A stretch of 64,000 bases of DNA from contig NZ_CP086107.1 in assembly GCF_016765655.2 (NCBI RefSeq), positions 558,001 through 622,000 on the forward strand, given 5' to 3'. Below are positions 16,929 to 26,352 of the stretch, piece by piece. Each line of letters starts with the position of its first letter. Positions within the stretch are counted from its first letter, which is position 1. The position numbers and the translations under genes were made by a program. The stretch is from Skermanella mucosa (lineage in GTDB: Bacteria; Pseudomonadota; Alphaproteobacteria; Azospirillales; Azospirillaceae). The notes under the pieces were generated by a model. That model saw only the letters and a list, made by a program, of their open reading frames with translations. It was not told the origin of the DNA and made no database searches.

Positions 16929-17300
16929 ATGGCAAATCCGAAGAACAACCCGAAGCTGCCGACGAGTACTGGCGACAAGGCTGGAGCGACGGTCATTCAG
17001 CGCTGGAGCGCTACTGGCAAACGCGAGGTGGTCCTCCGGCTGTTGCGCGGCGAGTTACTCGATGTGGTCTCGCGTGAGATCGGCGTCGAGGTCTACCGGC
17101 TGGAGCGCTCGCGTGACAACGCGCTGGCGGCAATGGATGCCGGCCTGAAGGAGCGTAGCGACGATGATCCTCTCCAGGCCGGTCTCGACGCCGCCCACAA
17201 GCGGGTCGGCGAACTGAGCATGGAGAACGACCTGCTCCGCGCCAGGATCGGGCGCCTGGAGACCAGCACGCCTTTTCCCAGGGCGAGGTCGCGCAGATGA
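16929..17300 (+). CDS. IS3-family transposase OrfA
   Basis: The 123-residue product has the helix-turn-helix of IS3 OrfA proteins (IQRWSATGKREVVLRLLRGELLDVVSREIGV) followed by a leucine-zipper-like tail (AHKRVGELSMENDLLRARIGRLE), used for dimerisation. Its stop overlaps the orfB start as ATGA, so OrfAB could arise by reinitiation or frameshifting. OrfA itself is intact, but the element is dead because OrfB is truncated. Confidence 0.85.
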   Translation: MANPKNNPKLPTSTGDKAGATVIQRWSATGKREVVLRLLRGELLDVVSREIGVEVYRLERSRDNALAAMDAGLKERSDDDPLQAGLDAAHKRVGELSMENDLLRARIGRLETSTPFPRARSRR

Positions 17301-17840
17301 GCGCGGCGATCTCGCCTTCGCCCCACCGGCCCTATGGCGTGCAGCGGGTCTGCCGCATCTGGGCCCTGCCGCGCTCGACCTTCTACCAGGTGCGTCGCCC
17401 GGCCAACGCCGCTCCTGCCAAGCCGCGTGGCCCCAAGCCGCCGGTCTATGACATCAGCCTGCTCGCCGCCATCCGGGACGACCTTGCCGCCTCGCCATTC
17501 TCGGGCGAGGGGCATCGCAAGGTCTGGGCCCGCCTGCACTACGGCCTGGGTCTGCCGGTCGGTCGCAACCGCGTGCTGCGCCTGATGTGCGACAATCAGC
17601 TGCTCTCGCCGTTCCGGCCGCCGCTAAGCCCGGCCAACGATCATGATGGCACCATCCTGACCGAGGCTCCGGACGTGATGTGGGGAACCGACGCCACCCT
17701 GGTGCAGACGGCCGAGGAGGGCCGGGTCTGGGTGTTCGCCGCCATCGACCACTTCAACTCCGAGATCGTCGGGCATCATGTCTCGACCGACGGCTCGCGC
17801 TTTTCGGCGCTCGAGCCGATCAGCCGAGACTGCCGCGAGA
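17297..17840 (+). pseudogene. IS3-family transposase OrfB, truncated
   Basis: The integrase-type domain starts MSAAISPSPHRPYGVQRVCR. The first two catalytic acids are visible in DVMWGTDATLV and FAAIDHFNSEIVG. Similarity stops at CREIG where the ISKra4 terminus starts, before the catalytic Glu. The frame then closes at 17869. Confidence 0.85.
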
Positions 17841-19280
17841 TTGGGGGAGTTATGCTGGGCAGGCTATGACCGGCCGTACGTTTCAGCGGCTGGGGAATGA
17901 GGATGGGGTTGGTTTTGCGCCTGGTGGAAACCGGGGTCGAGGGCATGGTCCGGAGCGTCGATGTGCTGGAGATCGTCCGTCCCGGTGACCTGGGCGACCT
18001 TGGGGATCTTGGCTTGAGCCTGGTGGATGGCAAGCGGCTTATGGCCCAGGTCCAGCAGGCGGTCGTCGCGGCGCAGGGCCGGGACCATGCCGCCCGGCGG
18101 CCGACCTGCCGATTCTGCACGGTACCGTGTCAGGTCAAGGATTACCGCCCGCGCCGGATCGCCACCGTGTTCGGCCAGGTCACGCTCCGGCTGCCCCGTT
18201 TCCGCTGCGCCAAATGTGGCGGGGCGGAGGATGGTGTTGGTTGGCCGGCGCACTGCCGCTCGACGCCCGAACTCGACCGGCTGCGGGCGCAGCTATCGGC
18301 GCTCCTGCCGTACCGGGTCACCGCCGGCCTGCTCGAACATTTCCTGCCGGTCGATGCCGGGATCCATTCCGAGACCGTTCGCCGGTGCACCCTGCGGGTC
18401 GGCGAGGGGCTGCGCGAGGTGATCCCGGCCGAGCCGGAGGCCTCGGCAGCGGCGATCACCCTGACCTTGGATTCAACGTTCATCCGCAGCGGCGAGGACG
18501 ACCAGCGGCACCTGGAAGTCCGCCTTGGCAACGTCGAGACGTCGGACGGAACCCGGCAGGTTTTCGCCGCGGTCGCAAAGACCGACACCGCGATCGCGGC
18601 GCTGATCCGGCGCAGCCTGGCCGAGGTCGGCCAGACTAAGAACACCGGGCTGACCGCCTTCACCGACGGCGGTTCCGGGCTGCGCTCGATCCTGGTCAAC
18701 GCCGGGATCACCGCGCCGCCGTTGCTCGACTGGTTCCACGTCGCCATGCGGCTGCGCCATGCCGAAACGACGGCCGACAGCCTGACGGCCGACGCCCTGG
18801 AGCGGGAGCGCGCGAAGGCGGTGATCGTCGCGGAAGTCGACCGCCTGCGCTGGCGCATTTGGAACGGCCGGGCCAAGGATGCCAAGGTCACCCTCGAGCG
18901 CATCCGTAGCGTCATGCCAGCTTTCCAAGGTGAGCCAGGCGGCCGGAACAAGGATCCGTCGTCACGTCGGCTGTGGACCGCGTTGCGCGAGATCGACCGG
19001 TACCTGTCCAATCAAAGCGCTTGGCTCACCGACTACGCCGAGCGTCATGGCGCCGGTCTGCGGGTCGGCACCGCCTTGACCGAAGCCTCGGCCAACTTCC
19101 TGGTCAACCGCCGCATGAACAAATCCCAGCAGATGCGCTGGTCCCGTCGCGGTGCCGACCTCCTGCTCCAGGTCCGCTGCGCCGTCCTCAATGGCAAGCT
19201 CGGCTCCGGCTTCGGACAGCTCTTCGATGCTCAAGCCAATCCAGCCTGCGAAACGGCCACGGCGGCCTGACCCCCAATCG
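17841..19280 (+). mobile_element. ISKra4-family element (second copy)
   Basis: GATTGGGGG at about 17838 and its complement at about 19280 are the likely ends. Left of it is IS3 orfB, right of it is a phage gene, so it sits on a junction of unrelated sequences and no target duplication can be recognised. Boundaries are accurate to a few bases only. Confidence 0.65.
17897..19270 (+). CDS. ISKra4-family transposase (divergent)
   Basis: The 457-residue protein has the same plan as the one at 14313-15701 but low identity. The N-terminal zinc motif (CRFCTVPCQVKDYRPRRIAT, then FRCAKCGG), the core strands ITLTLDSTFIRSG and LTAFTDGGSGLR, the helix LLDWFHVAMRLRHAE and the C-terminal EASANFLVNRRMNKSQQMRW are all present. 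No internal stop. The start codon is not certain: a second ATG lies three codons into the frame. Confidence 0.88.
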   Translation: MRMGLVLRLVETGVEGMVRSVDVLEIVRPGDLGDLGDLGLSLVDGKRLMAQVQQAVVAAQGRDHAARRPTCRFCTVPCQVKDYRPRRIATVFGQVTLRLPRFRCAKCGGAEDGVGWPAHCRSTPELDRLRAQLSALLPYRVTAGLLEHFLPVDAGIHSETVRRCTLRVGEGLREVIPAEPEASAAAITLTLDSTFIRSGEDDQRHLEVRLGNVETSDGTRQVFAAVAKTDTAIAALIRRSLAEVGQTKNTGLTAFTDGGSGLRSILVNAGITAPPLLDWFHVAMRLRHAETTADSLTADALERERAKAVIVAEVDRLRWRIWNGRAKDAKVTLERIRSVMPAFQGEPGGRNKDPSSRRLWTALREIDRYLSNQSAWLTDYAERHGAGLRVGTALTEASANFLVNRRMNKSQQMRWSRRGADLLLQVRCAVLNGKLGSGFGQLFDAQANPACETATAA

Positions 19281-19285
19281 CGCGG

Positions 19286-21258
19286 CAGTTCCCGCCGAGT
19301 TGGGCCTGGACCCGCTCGGCATGGAGCACGCGATCTTCACCGGCAACGGCGCGCTGCTGATCAAGGAGCTGGCGGACGACGACTTCCGCCACGCCATGAT
19401 GGGCATCCAGACCGGGCCGGACGGCAAGCCGATCCTGCCGGGCCAGCCGGGCATGATGCCGGGGCAGCCTGGGATGCTCCCGGGCCAACCTGGTATGCCG
19501 ATGGGCGAGGACGGCTCGTGGATGCCGGACTTCCGCCGCGCCCTGACGCCGCAGTGGGTTCCCGACTTCCGCCAGGCGCTCACGCCGGAATGGCTCCAGG
19601 GGATCCGCGAGGCGCTGCTCGCCGGCGCTCCCCAGCAGCAGGGCGGCGACGCCCAGCCGGACATCCGGGGAGCACTCGGCCTCGGCGATCGCGAGACGCC
19701 GAACATCCGGGGCGCCGTGGGATTGCCGGAGCGGACATCCGACGGCATGCCGGACTTCGGCTCGATCCTGGGCGGCGCCGGCGGCTCCTACACCTCGGAC
19801 GAGTCGATGGCCGCGATGAACGTCCGGTCGGCCGACCCGACCTCCAAGGACGACGAGCGCCGCAACGTGGTGCTCGACCTGGACGGCGACGAGGGTGCCG
19901 TTGACGGCAACCTGTCGGACAATCTCGACGATCCGATGAAGGAGGTTGAGAAGTTCGACCGCCCTTTTGTGGGTTCGGGTTCGCCGACGACATTCGGCGC
20001 GCTCTGGAAAAGAGACGGTAGGGCCGGTCGGGATGCCGACGGCGACGGGCTGGTGAACGAGCGCGATCGGCCAACGCCGGTCAGGCTCCAGCCCGCGCGC
20101 CCCCGGCCGCGCAACCAGATGGGCGAGACGCCGACCAAGATCGTCGAGGCGACCGCGGCCACCGCCGCCAGCATCGGCGTCGCCGGAGCGGCGGCAGCGG
20201 TCGCCCGCTCGCTCCTGCGCTCCCCCCGCGCGGGTGTCCGCGCCGCAGGCTACGCCGCGGCCGGCTACTCGGCGCTGACCGGCGTCGGAACCGCCGTCAC
20301 GGCGGGCGCTCTGGCCGCCAACGACATCGCCTACCAGCGGCGCATGGAGGAGGCGGGGCGGAAGTTCGGCTTCACGCCGCAGACGCGCGGCGAGCGGATC
20401 CAGCGGGAGATCACCGACACCCGCAAGAAGCTCCGCGGCGAGCGGGCCAACTACGACCGGCCGATCGACGGCAAACCGATCGACGAGATCGGCCTGCCGA
20501 AGTTCGAGCAGGTGCAGAGCTTCGCCAAGGCGACCCAGGCGGCGTTCCCGGAAGGGACGCAGTTCACGGTCAAGATCCGGCGCCAGGCTTACGAGGCCGA
20601 CATCGACAAGCCGGACGACGCAGCCGAGATGGCGGCGGTCGAAACTCGCTTCGTCAAGGGCGGCATGACCGGCCGGAACACCCGGAGCTTCATGCGCGAA
20701 AACGGCGGCGAGCTGGTGGTGTCGCACAACGCCTTCGTCATCAACGGCGAGGGCCAGGGCGGCGGCATCGGCAAGGCGGTCCTGAAGGCGCAGTTCGACG
20801 AGTACGAGAAGTTGGGCGTGTCCAAGGTCAAGGTCCACGCCAACATCGACGTCGGCGGCTACGCCTGGGCCCGGTTCGGCTTCGTGCCGACCCAGAAATC
20901 CTGGGACAGCCTGCGCAAGAACCTGAAGCTGGCGGTGGAGTTCTCCGCCCTCAAGCCGGTCAGCGATCCGAAGACGGAAGACGAGCTGGCCTACGCCGCC
21001 GACTACGCCGACGTTCTCGACCGGTTCAAGGACTTGGGCCAGAAGCCGGTCACGCTGTCGGCGCGGGAGCGGCGGGCAGTCACCAAGCTGCTCAAAGATC
21101 CTGACCCGCGAGCGATCTGGAAGGTCGCGGACGCCCGGATCGGCGGCCGCAACATCGGCAAGGAACTGCTGATGAACACCCACTGGTACGGCGAGATCAG
21201 GCTCGACGACGCCGACGCCATGGCACGTTTCAACCACTACACCGGCCGATCAAAATGA
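19286..21258 (+). pseudogene. Prophage virion-region protein, 5' end replaced by an IS, GNAT-like C-terminus
   Basis: About 655 residues of an open frame follow the ISKra4 element; the first usable ATG is at 19321 (MEHAIFTGNGALL), but the natural N-terminus seems lost. Low-complexity segments come first: three copies of a PGQPGM unit, then two of a (M/V)PDFR(R/Q)ALTPxW unit. A hydrophobic Ala-rich stretch (residues about 280-350) may be membrane-active. Near the C-terminus GQGGGIGKAVLKAQFDEYEK and VGGYAWARFGFVPT resemble an acetyltransferase (GNAT) or a virion-protein domain of that fold. It overlaps the next gene by 4 bp and both fit a phage head region. Function not assigned. Confidence 0.55.
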
Positions 21259-21887
21259 CGATCATCTTCGACGGCCCGCCCGGCACCAAGCTCGGGGAGG
21301 GCGAGACCGACGGCATGCACGAGCTGCTGGCGGACGACGACCTCCCGACATACGAGCTGCCGGACGAGCCGGACGAGGACGAGCTGGTGGAACTTGCCAA
21401 GGCGGCATCGCCCACCCTGTCGGCGGCCGACGCCGCCGAGCGCAAGGTGGCGGACCGGATCTACACGGCACTCCGGGCGGCGGTCGCCGCGGCCTCCGGC
21501 CTCAAGCGGTCGGGCATGGCCCGCCTGTACGGCCTGGCGATCGACCGCCTGCTCCCCGTCATGGAAGCGGGCGGCCGGGCGGCGATCGACGGCGCCGACG
21601 TGCTGGAGAAGGCGGAGCCGGCGAGGCTCAAGGTCAACCTGGCGCAGCGCAACGGCAAGATCGCGACCTTCCTGGAGACCTACCGGATGGACAAGATCCG
21701 GGAGATCACCGCCGAGCAGGAACAGCTCGTCCGCGACGTGGTGACGGCCGGGATGTCCGCCGGCCACCCGCCGCGCAAGATCGCCTCCATGGTCCGCGAG
21801 CACATCGGCCTGACGCCCTACCAGGCGCAGCAGGTGGCAAACTACCGCGCCGACCTGGAGGTCTTGAACGTCAGGGCGCTCCATTGA
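21255..21887 (+). CDS. Phage minor head (SPP1 gp7-type) protein, C-terminally shortened
   Basis: The 210-residue product has an acidic N-terminus, a helical middle and the segment RKIASMVREHIGLTPYQAQQVANYRADLE, typical of phage head-morphogenesis proteins that sit at the portal. The usual continuation is missing: a stop follows VRALH, while another frame just downstream reads TITDEQIDH, like the family's next helix. It therefore looks like a decayed gene. It starts at ATGA on the stop of the gene before. The phage terminase genes at 35913-37912 may be from the same prophage. Confidence 0.6.
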   Translation: MTIIFDGPPGTKLGEGETDGMHELLADDDLPTYELPDEPDEDELVELAKAASPTLSAADAAERKVADRIYTALRAAVAAASGLKRSGMARLYGLAIDRLLPVMEAGGRAAIDGADVLEKAEPARLKVNLAQRNGKIATFLETYRMDKIREITAEQEQLVRDVVTAGMSAGHPPRKIASMVREHIGLTPYQAQQVANYRADLEVLNVRALH

Positions 21888-21972
21888 AAGCGGGCGAACC
21901 AAGACGATAACTGACGAGCAGATCGATCACCCTACCAGCCGTCGTCAAGGCCGCTGTACGCTTTTCTGACCC

Positions 21973-22527
21973 TCAGTTCCTTTCGGAGTAATCGCGCCAT
22001 ACTCGCTTGATCTGTCGGTCGACGAACCCCCTTTCGTCTCCCTCCATCAAGCCCTCTCGGCGTACAAAAATGAGAAAGCTGTCAGGAGGCATCGCGTTAT
22101 CCGTGTTATCTTTGCGCAAGAGTACCGGAAGGAGGACGGTGAGATAGGGTTGTGAGTCGTGGTGAATGAGACTGAGTATCCTGTCAAAAGTCCGTTGATC
22201 TTCGAGTGAATGAATAGATAGACCAATCGCATGCATCAGTGACTCGCATGTTACGGTGATCTTCAATCGAGCAGCATTCTCCAAGAGAGACAAGGCAGCA
22301 GTAAGCTGTTTTTGCTCTTTATTTTCCATATCAGCCAGAGCAATTGCCGGAATATACCTCTTCCCAGCAATGGATACTGATGGCAAATCTTCGACTTCAA
22401 GTAACTCTTCGATCTCTGCTATCGTAAGCCCGTGTGCATCAGCCGCCATCTTGATCGGAACTGCTGCAAGAGAAGTATCGTGCCGCCACGCCAAAAGGTA
22501 GTCGCCAATCGTCTCATACGTGATCAT
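21973..22527 (-). CDS. Hypothetical protein, 184 residues
   Basis: I do not recognise this protein. It is helical and acidic with no signal peptide or membrane segment; the start region (MITYETIGDYLLAWRHDT) and a segment IAEIEELLEVEDLPSVSIAGKRYIP suggest an N-terminal DNA-binding-like or helix-turn-helix fold, and the C-terminal part contains LILVRREGLMEGDERG-like charged residues. Lower GC than its neighbours points to a separate origin. It lies alone between decayed phage genes and a ParS-like gene and is read towards the phage genes. Confidence 0.5.
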   Translation of the reverse strand: MITYETIGDYLLAWRHDTSLAAVPIKMAADAHGLTIAEIEELLEVEDLPSVSIAGKRYIPAIALADMENKEQKQLTAALSLLENAARLKITVTCESLMHAIGLSIHSLEDQRTFDRILSLIHHDSQPYLTVLLPVLLRKDNTDNAMPPDSFLIFVRREGLMEGDERGFVDRQIKRVWRDYSERN

Positions 22528-22924
22528 CGATACGTCCGTTCTGCTAAGTTAGGTTAATCCAGTTTACCCGTAAGCAGAACATGGGCTAGTCATGCTGGAG
22601 TTCGCCAGTCATAACTTGGGCAACCGGTTTATCATATGCATATAACTACTCGGTTCAGCATAGCAGGCTTTTTTCACTATTTCTTCTGGGAAAACTGGAG
22701 GTTTTTCAGCCATGTGCGCACCTCACGCATTTTGCAGCATGATTTCCCGAAAACCTACGTTTTTAGGAACCTCGAATGCGCTCTGGCAGTTTCTCAGATC
22801 CGGCCCCATCCTGATTATCTCGAAAACGTCTCTCATATCATTTCTTCTCGAAACACTGACGTCGCCGTTTTTGGGAAGATCGAACATAGCTTCTGGGGAC
22901 ATCGGAAACAGCAGGGAGAGCAAA
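22528..22924. other. Gene-free spacer between divergent genes
   Basis: The stretch separates two divergently read genes, so it should contain promoters for both. It is rich in A/T runs (TTTTTCA, GAAAAC). I find no convincing start or protein-like frame. Confidence 0.45.
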
Positions 22925-23326
22925 ATGGCCGAACGAGACCTATGGCTTGCGATCGAGGAGTTGCGGAGCCAGCAACGAGAAGCAGCGGCCGAAACCGAGC
23001 AATTGCGTCAGGAAGTTTCCAAGCTCTGCGCGGGACGGGATGGCACCCCGCACAGTCGGGCGCGAGAGATCATTCAGCACGCCGAACTCACCTTCGATAC
23101 CCATGAACAAGCGACAGAATGGCTTCAGGCGGCTCACCCTCGTCTGGATGACCTTACCCCGCTTGATGCCGCACGCCGAAGCCCTGAGCTAAATGGACGG
23201 GCCTTGAAGTTGCTGTCCGACATCCTGAGATGGTCCAGCATCAACCAACCGCTTGATGAGAAGCTCAAGGACATGCTGTCGGGTGAGCAGGCCGATGACC
23301 ATTTGGAGGGAGGGCGACAGACCTGA
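22925..23326 (+). CDS. ParS/MbcA-type (DUF2384-like) antitoxin-family protein
   Basis: The 133-residue product begins with a coiled coil (EELRSQQREAAAETEQLRQE), and the C-terminal part (ATEWLQAAHPRLDDLTPLDA, then ARRSPELNGRALKLLSDI) matches the toxin-binding domain of Xre/MbcA/ParS antitoxins. The start at 22925 has AGGGAGAG in good position. No RES-domain toxin is next to it; instead a serine recombinase follows 53 bp downstream. It may be an orphan antitoxin or a regulator of the recombinase. Confidence 0.6.
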   Translation: MAERDLWLAIEELRSQQREAAAETEQLRQEVSKLCAGRDGTPHSRAREIIQHAELTFDTHEQATEWLQAAHPRLDDLTPLDAARRSPELNGRALKLLSDILRWSSINQPLDEKLKDMLSGEQADDHLEGGRQT

Positions 23327-23379
23327 GACAACGGCGTCCTGTCGTCTCCTGCCCCCAATCGAGAACGGTACTCCTGACA

Positions 23380-23958
23380 ATGCTGATCGGCTACGCACGG
23401 GTTTCCACGACGGACCAGAACTCGGACCTCCAGATCGACGCCTTGCTGAAGGTGGGCGTCGACCGGCGGCACATCTTCGAGGACCGGATGAGCGGCATGC
23501 GCGCCGACCGGCCGAAGCTGAACGAGGCCCTGGTGTATGCGACCGAGGGCGACGTGTTGGTGGTCTGGAAACTGGATCGCTTGGCTCGGTCCTTGCCGCA
23601 CCTGATCGACATCGTTGCCGGTCTTGACCGGCGCGGTATCGGCTTCAGGTCGCTGACCGAGAGCATCGACACCACCACGGCAGGCGGGCGCCTGACCTTC
23701 CACATTTTCGGCGCTCTTGCGCAGTTCGAGCGCGACATTATCCGTGAGCGGACGGTAGCGGGCCTTGAGGCCGCCGCAGCAAGAGGGCGGAAGGGCGGAA
23801 GGCCGAAAGCTATGGGAAAGGCCAAGATCGAGGCGGCGCGGCACCTGCTGGCTGGGGGTATGCCAATCAAAGACGTCGCAGCGACGCTGGAGGTGGGGAT
23901 CAGCACCATGTATCGTTATGGTCTAGCTGGATCAGCAGTTTTACCGGCGTCCGAGTGA
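23380..23958 (+). CDS. Serine recombinase (resolvase/invertase)
   Basis: The 192-residue protein is of the Tn3 resolvase/Pin invertase size and plan. The catalytic domain has Ser9 in GYARVST, the arginine-rich WKLDRLARSLPHL helix and AQFERDIIRERT; the long E helix leads to a C-terminal helix-turn-helix (IEAARHLLAGGMPIKDVAAT). All expected catalytic residues are present. A sibling stump at 2290 suggests that this class is mobile in the genome. It may resolve cointegrates of a transposon or invert a segment; I found no res or inverted crossover sites nearby. Confidence 0.92.
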   Translation: MLIGYARVSTTDQNSDLQIDALLKVGVDRRHIFEDRMSGMRADRPKLNEALVYATEGDVLVVWKLDRLARSLPHLIDIVAGLDRRGIGFRSLTESIDTTTAGGRLTFHIFGALAQFERDIIRERTVAGLEAAAARGRKGGRPKAMGKAKIEAARHLLAGGMPIKDVAATLEVGISTMYRYGLAGSAVLPASE

Positions 23959-24260
23959 GTGGCAATCCCGCATGATCCCCGGGCGGCACGGGGTGACTTT
24001 GTGCCGAAGTACAAGGCGTCCGACTCAGTCGCCCTCCCTCCCGGGGTCCTCCGGATCGAGAATGCAAGATCGTCGCCCCTCCACACTACCGCGTAGAAAT
24101 CGACTGCAGTTCCTGAAGAAACTTTCCCTATAATTAGAGTCCATCGACTGGATAAGTAACCAGAGGACATAGTACCCTGGAGCGAAGAACATTTATTGTG
24201 GTCGATCCGTTTTTAAGATAAGTGTTCTGAAAAGAACAATATTGGGTCAGGGAAGCCCCC
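23959..24260. other. Upstream region of the histidine kinase gene
   Basis: The stretch has no gene. It is AT-rich from 24110 on (TATAATTAG near 24129 resembles a -10 box) and ends with GGGAAG before the kinase start. It presumably holds the kinase promoter. Confidence 0.45.
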
Positions 24261-24429
24261 ATGAGTCTTCTGCGTCGCCTCATCCTGCTCGTGATGCTGG
24301 TTGTTGTTCCCATAGTTGCGATCGAGATCACCAATCTGATCCAACTGCATAATGAACGTGTGACCGCCCTCAATGCCGAGGCGGAGCGGCTCGCCGTCCT
24401 GGTTGACGATGGCTACACCCACATGATCG
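24261..24429 (+). pseudogene. Hybrid histidine kinase, 5' fragment before IS66
   Basis: The first 56 codons of the kinase: a signal-anchor helix (MSLLRRLILLVMLVVVPIVA) followed by the start of a periplasmic sensor domain (NERVTALNAEAERLAVLVDD). The IS66 element begins directly after the target sequence CATGATCG. When the element and one target copy are left out, codon 57 continues in frame with the 3' part at 27177. Confidence 0.9.
24422..24429. repeat. Target duplication of IS66, left copy
   Basis: CATGATCG is repeated exactly at 27169-27176 on the other side of the element. Eight bases is the usual IS66 duplication length. Confidence 0.92.
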
Positions 24430-24441
24430 GTAACCGGCCGT

Positions 24442-24663
24442 TCAAGGCCCAGGGACTGGTTTTTTGTAGAGGGGTATGAGGTCGCGCAGGCTCTCGATGC
24501 CGAAGGCAGTGAACGCCAGGACTTCCTCGCCTCCGACGCCGTAGATCCAGAGGACGCCGTCCTCGGGTTCCATGTCGAGACTGACCTCGTGCAGCAGATC
24601 CTCGTCCTCGCCGAGCATGTCGGCGACGCGAGCGATGGTGAAGACGGAGCCGATCGCGGCCAT
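24442..24663 (-). CDS. IS66 accessory protein, 73 residues
   Basis: A small acidic protein (MAAIGSVFTIARVADMLGED, later EPEDGVLWIYGVGGEEVLAF and FGIESLRDLI) encoded one base after the tnpC stop. Similar small genes accompany some IS66 copies in Proteobacteria. The first 20 residues look helix-turn-helix-like. Its role in transposition is unknown to me; it may be a regulator. Confidence 0.6.
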   Translation of the reverse strand: MAAIGSVFTIARVADMLGEDEDLLHEVSLDMEPEDGVLWIYGVGGEEVLAFTAFGIESLRDLIPLYKKPVPGP

Positions 24664-24664
24664 T

Positions 24665-26290
24665 TCAGGCGGCTTGTGCCCGGAGCGCCTCGCTGGAGGC
24701 CCAGTTCCAGGGCAGGAGTTCGTGCAGGCGGCTGACCAGCTGGTCGCCGATGCGGTCGAGTACGGCCGCGAGATAGGCCTCGGGATCGAGACCCGAGAGC
24801 TTGGCCGTCTCGATGATCGTCATCGCGTCCGCGATCACCGCGCCGCCGGCGTCCGAGCCGGCGAAGAGATAGTTCTTCCTGCCCACCGAGATCGGCCGGA
24901 TCGCCCGCTCGGCCGGATTGTTGTCGATCGCCACGCGCCCATCCTCGAGGAACAGGGAGAAGGCCTCGACGCGCTTGAGGAAGTAGCGCATTGCGGTTGG
25001 CAGGTCGCCCTTGCCGGGAATGCGCCGGAGCCGGTCCTCGCACCAGGCCAGGAAGGCTTCGACCGGACCCCGGCTTCGCTCCTGCCGAATGCGGCGGCGC
25101 TCCTCCGCCGGTCGCCCGGTGATCTCGCGCTCGATGTCGTACAGGACGCCGATCCGCTCCAGCGCCTCAAGGGCGATTGGGGAGCCGGTGGACTTCCAGA
25201 CGTCGTGGAAGGCGCGGCGCAGATGAGCCCAGCACGCCGCCTCGCGGATCCGCCGATGACCCTCGGCGCCCGGCTGGTAGAGCTTCCTGAAGCCGCCGTA
25301 GGCGTCGGCCTGCAACACGCCCTCGAAGCCCGCGAGATGGGCCTGCGGGTGCTCGCCCTTGCGGTCGGGCGAGAAGAAGTAGGTCACGGCGGGCGGATCG
25401 CTTCCGCCCCAGGGCCGGTCGTCGCGGAGATAAACCCAGATCCGTCCTTCCTTGACCCCGCGGGTTTTGCCCTCGGCGGCGCGGCGTCCGGGATCGAGGA
25501 CGCGGATTGGGGTATCGTCCGCGTGCAGCCGGTCCGACCGCATGACCTCGGCGCGGATCAGCTCGGTCAGGGGGCGCAGCGCCGCGACCGCCTGGCCGCA
25601 CCAGTCGATCAGGGTGGACCGGGGAATGTCGGCCCCCATCCGGGCGAAGATCTCGCCCTGGCGGTACAGGGGCAGGTGATCGTCGAACTTCGAGACCAGG
25701 ACATGGGCCAGCAGGGCCGGACCCGCCATTCCCCGCCGGATCGGCCGGGACGGCGCCGGCTCCTGGACGATCCTCTCGCACAGCCGGCAGGACTTCTTCA
25801 GCCTGCTGGTCTCGATCACCTTGAGCTTGGCCGCGACGAACTCGAGGACCTCGGACAAGTCCTCGCCGAGCAGACGAAGCGGGCCGCGGCAGTCGGGGCA
25901 GTGGTCGCCGGGATCGAGCACGATCCGCTCGCGCGGCGCGTCGTCGCGAAGGCGCGGTTTACCCCGCCGGCGCGGTTCGGTCCTCGGCAATGCCGGCTCC
26001 TCCCCGGCGTCATCGGCATCGGAACGTTCGGCCGAAGCGTCGTTGGCGGCCATCGCCACCTCGACGTCCTCGAGCGTCAGCTGGAGTTGCTCGAGTTCAC
26101 GGCCGATCCGCTCCGAACTCGGTCCGAACCGCTGCCGCCGCAGCTTGGCGATCTGGATCCGGAGCGCCTGGACCAGGGCCTCGAAGGCCAGCGCCGAGGC
26201 CCTGGCGCGGGCCATCTCCTCACGCTGGGCAAGGATGATCGCCTTCAGGGCGGCTGGGTCGTCGGGCAGGGCATCGGGCAACGGCGGCAT
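24665..26290 (-). CDS. tnpC: IS66 transposase TnpC
   Basis: This 541-residue DDE protein is the transposase proper. The order of domains is an N-terminal coiled coil (LAFEALVQALRIQIAKLRRQ), a zinc-binding motif (CPDCRGPL and CRLCERIV), and the catalytic core with LHADDTPIRVLDPG (first Asp), GVLQADAYGGF (second Asp) and the Glu in DNNPAERAIRPISVGRKNYL. The C-terminal IS66 domain (LLPWNW) is present. Full length. Confidence 0.95.
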   Translation of the reverse strand: MPPLPDALPDDPAALKAIILAQREEMARARASALAFEALVQALRIQIAKLRRQRFGPSSERIGRELEQLQLTLEDVEVAMAANDASAERSDADDAGEEPALPRTEPRRRGKPRLRDDAPRERIVLDPGDHCPDCRGPLRLLGEDLSEVLEFVAAKLKVIETSRLKKSCRLCERIVQEPAPSRPIRRGMAGPALLAHVLVSKFDDHLPLYRQGEIFARMGADIPRSTLIDWCGQAVAALRPLTELIRAEVMRSDRLHADDTPIRVLDPGRRAAEGKTRGVKEGRIWVYLRDDRPWGGSDPPAVTYFFSPDRKGEHPQAHLAGFEGVLQADAYGGFRKLYQPGAEGHRRIREAACWAHLRRAFHDVWKSTGSPIALEALERIGVLYDIEREITGRPAEERRRIRQERSRGPVEAFLAWCEDRLRRIPGKGDLPTAMRYFLKRVEAFSLFLEDGRVAIDNNPAERAIRPISVGRKNYLFAGSDAGGAVIADAMTIIETAKLSGLDPEAYLAAVLDRIGDQLVSRLHELLPWNWASSEALRAQAA

Positions 26291-26352
26291 GGAACAAGTC
26301 TAACAAAAATCCGCCCCTGGTGACAGTATTCATCAGTCATGAACAGGGAAAA

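Larger units (their letters stand above)
16893..17840 (+). mobile_element. IS3-family element, right part lost
   Basis: The element begins near TTGGACACCGGATTG, a terminus-like sequence about 35 bp before orfA, and contains orfA and the first two thirds of orfB. It is cut by the second ISKra4 element. The boundary on the left is approximate. Confidence 0.6.

Noticed and set aside
19440-19505. CRISPR-like or tandem repeat in the prophage gene
   Set aside because: The repeats are short, contiguous and in frame (PGQPGM units); they are protein repeats without spacers.
22636-23106. Plus-strand frame of 156 codons before the ParS-like gene
   Set aside because: It overlaps the better supported frame at 22925 and its sequence has no regular pattern.
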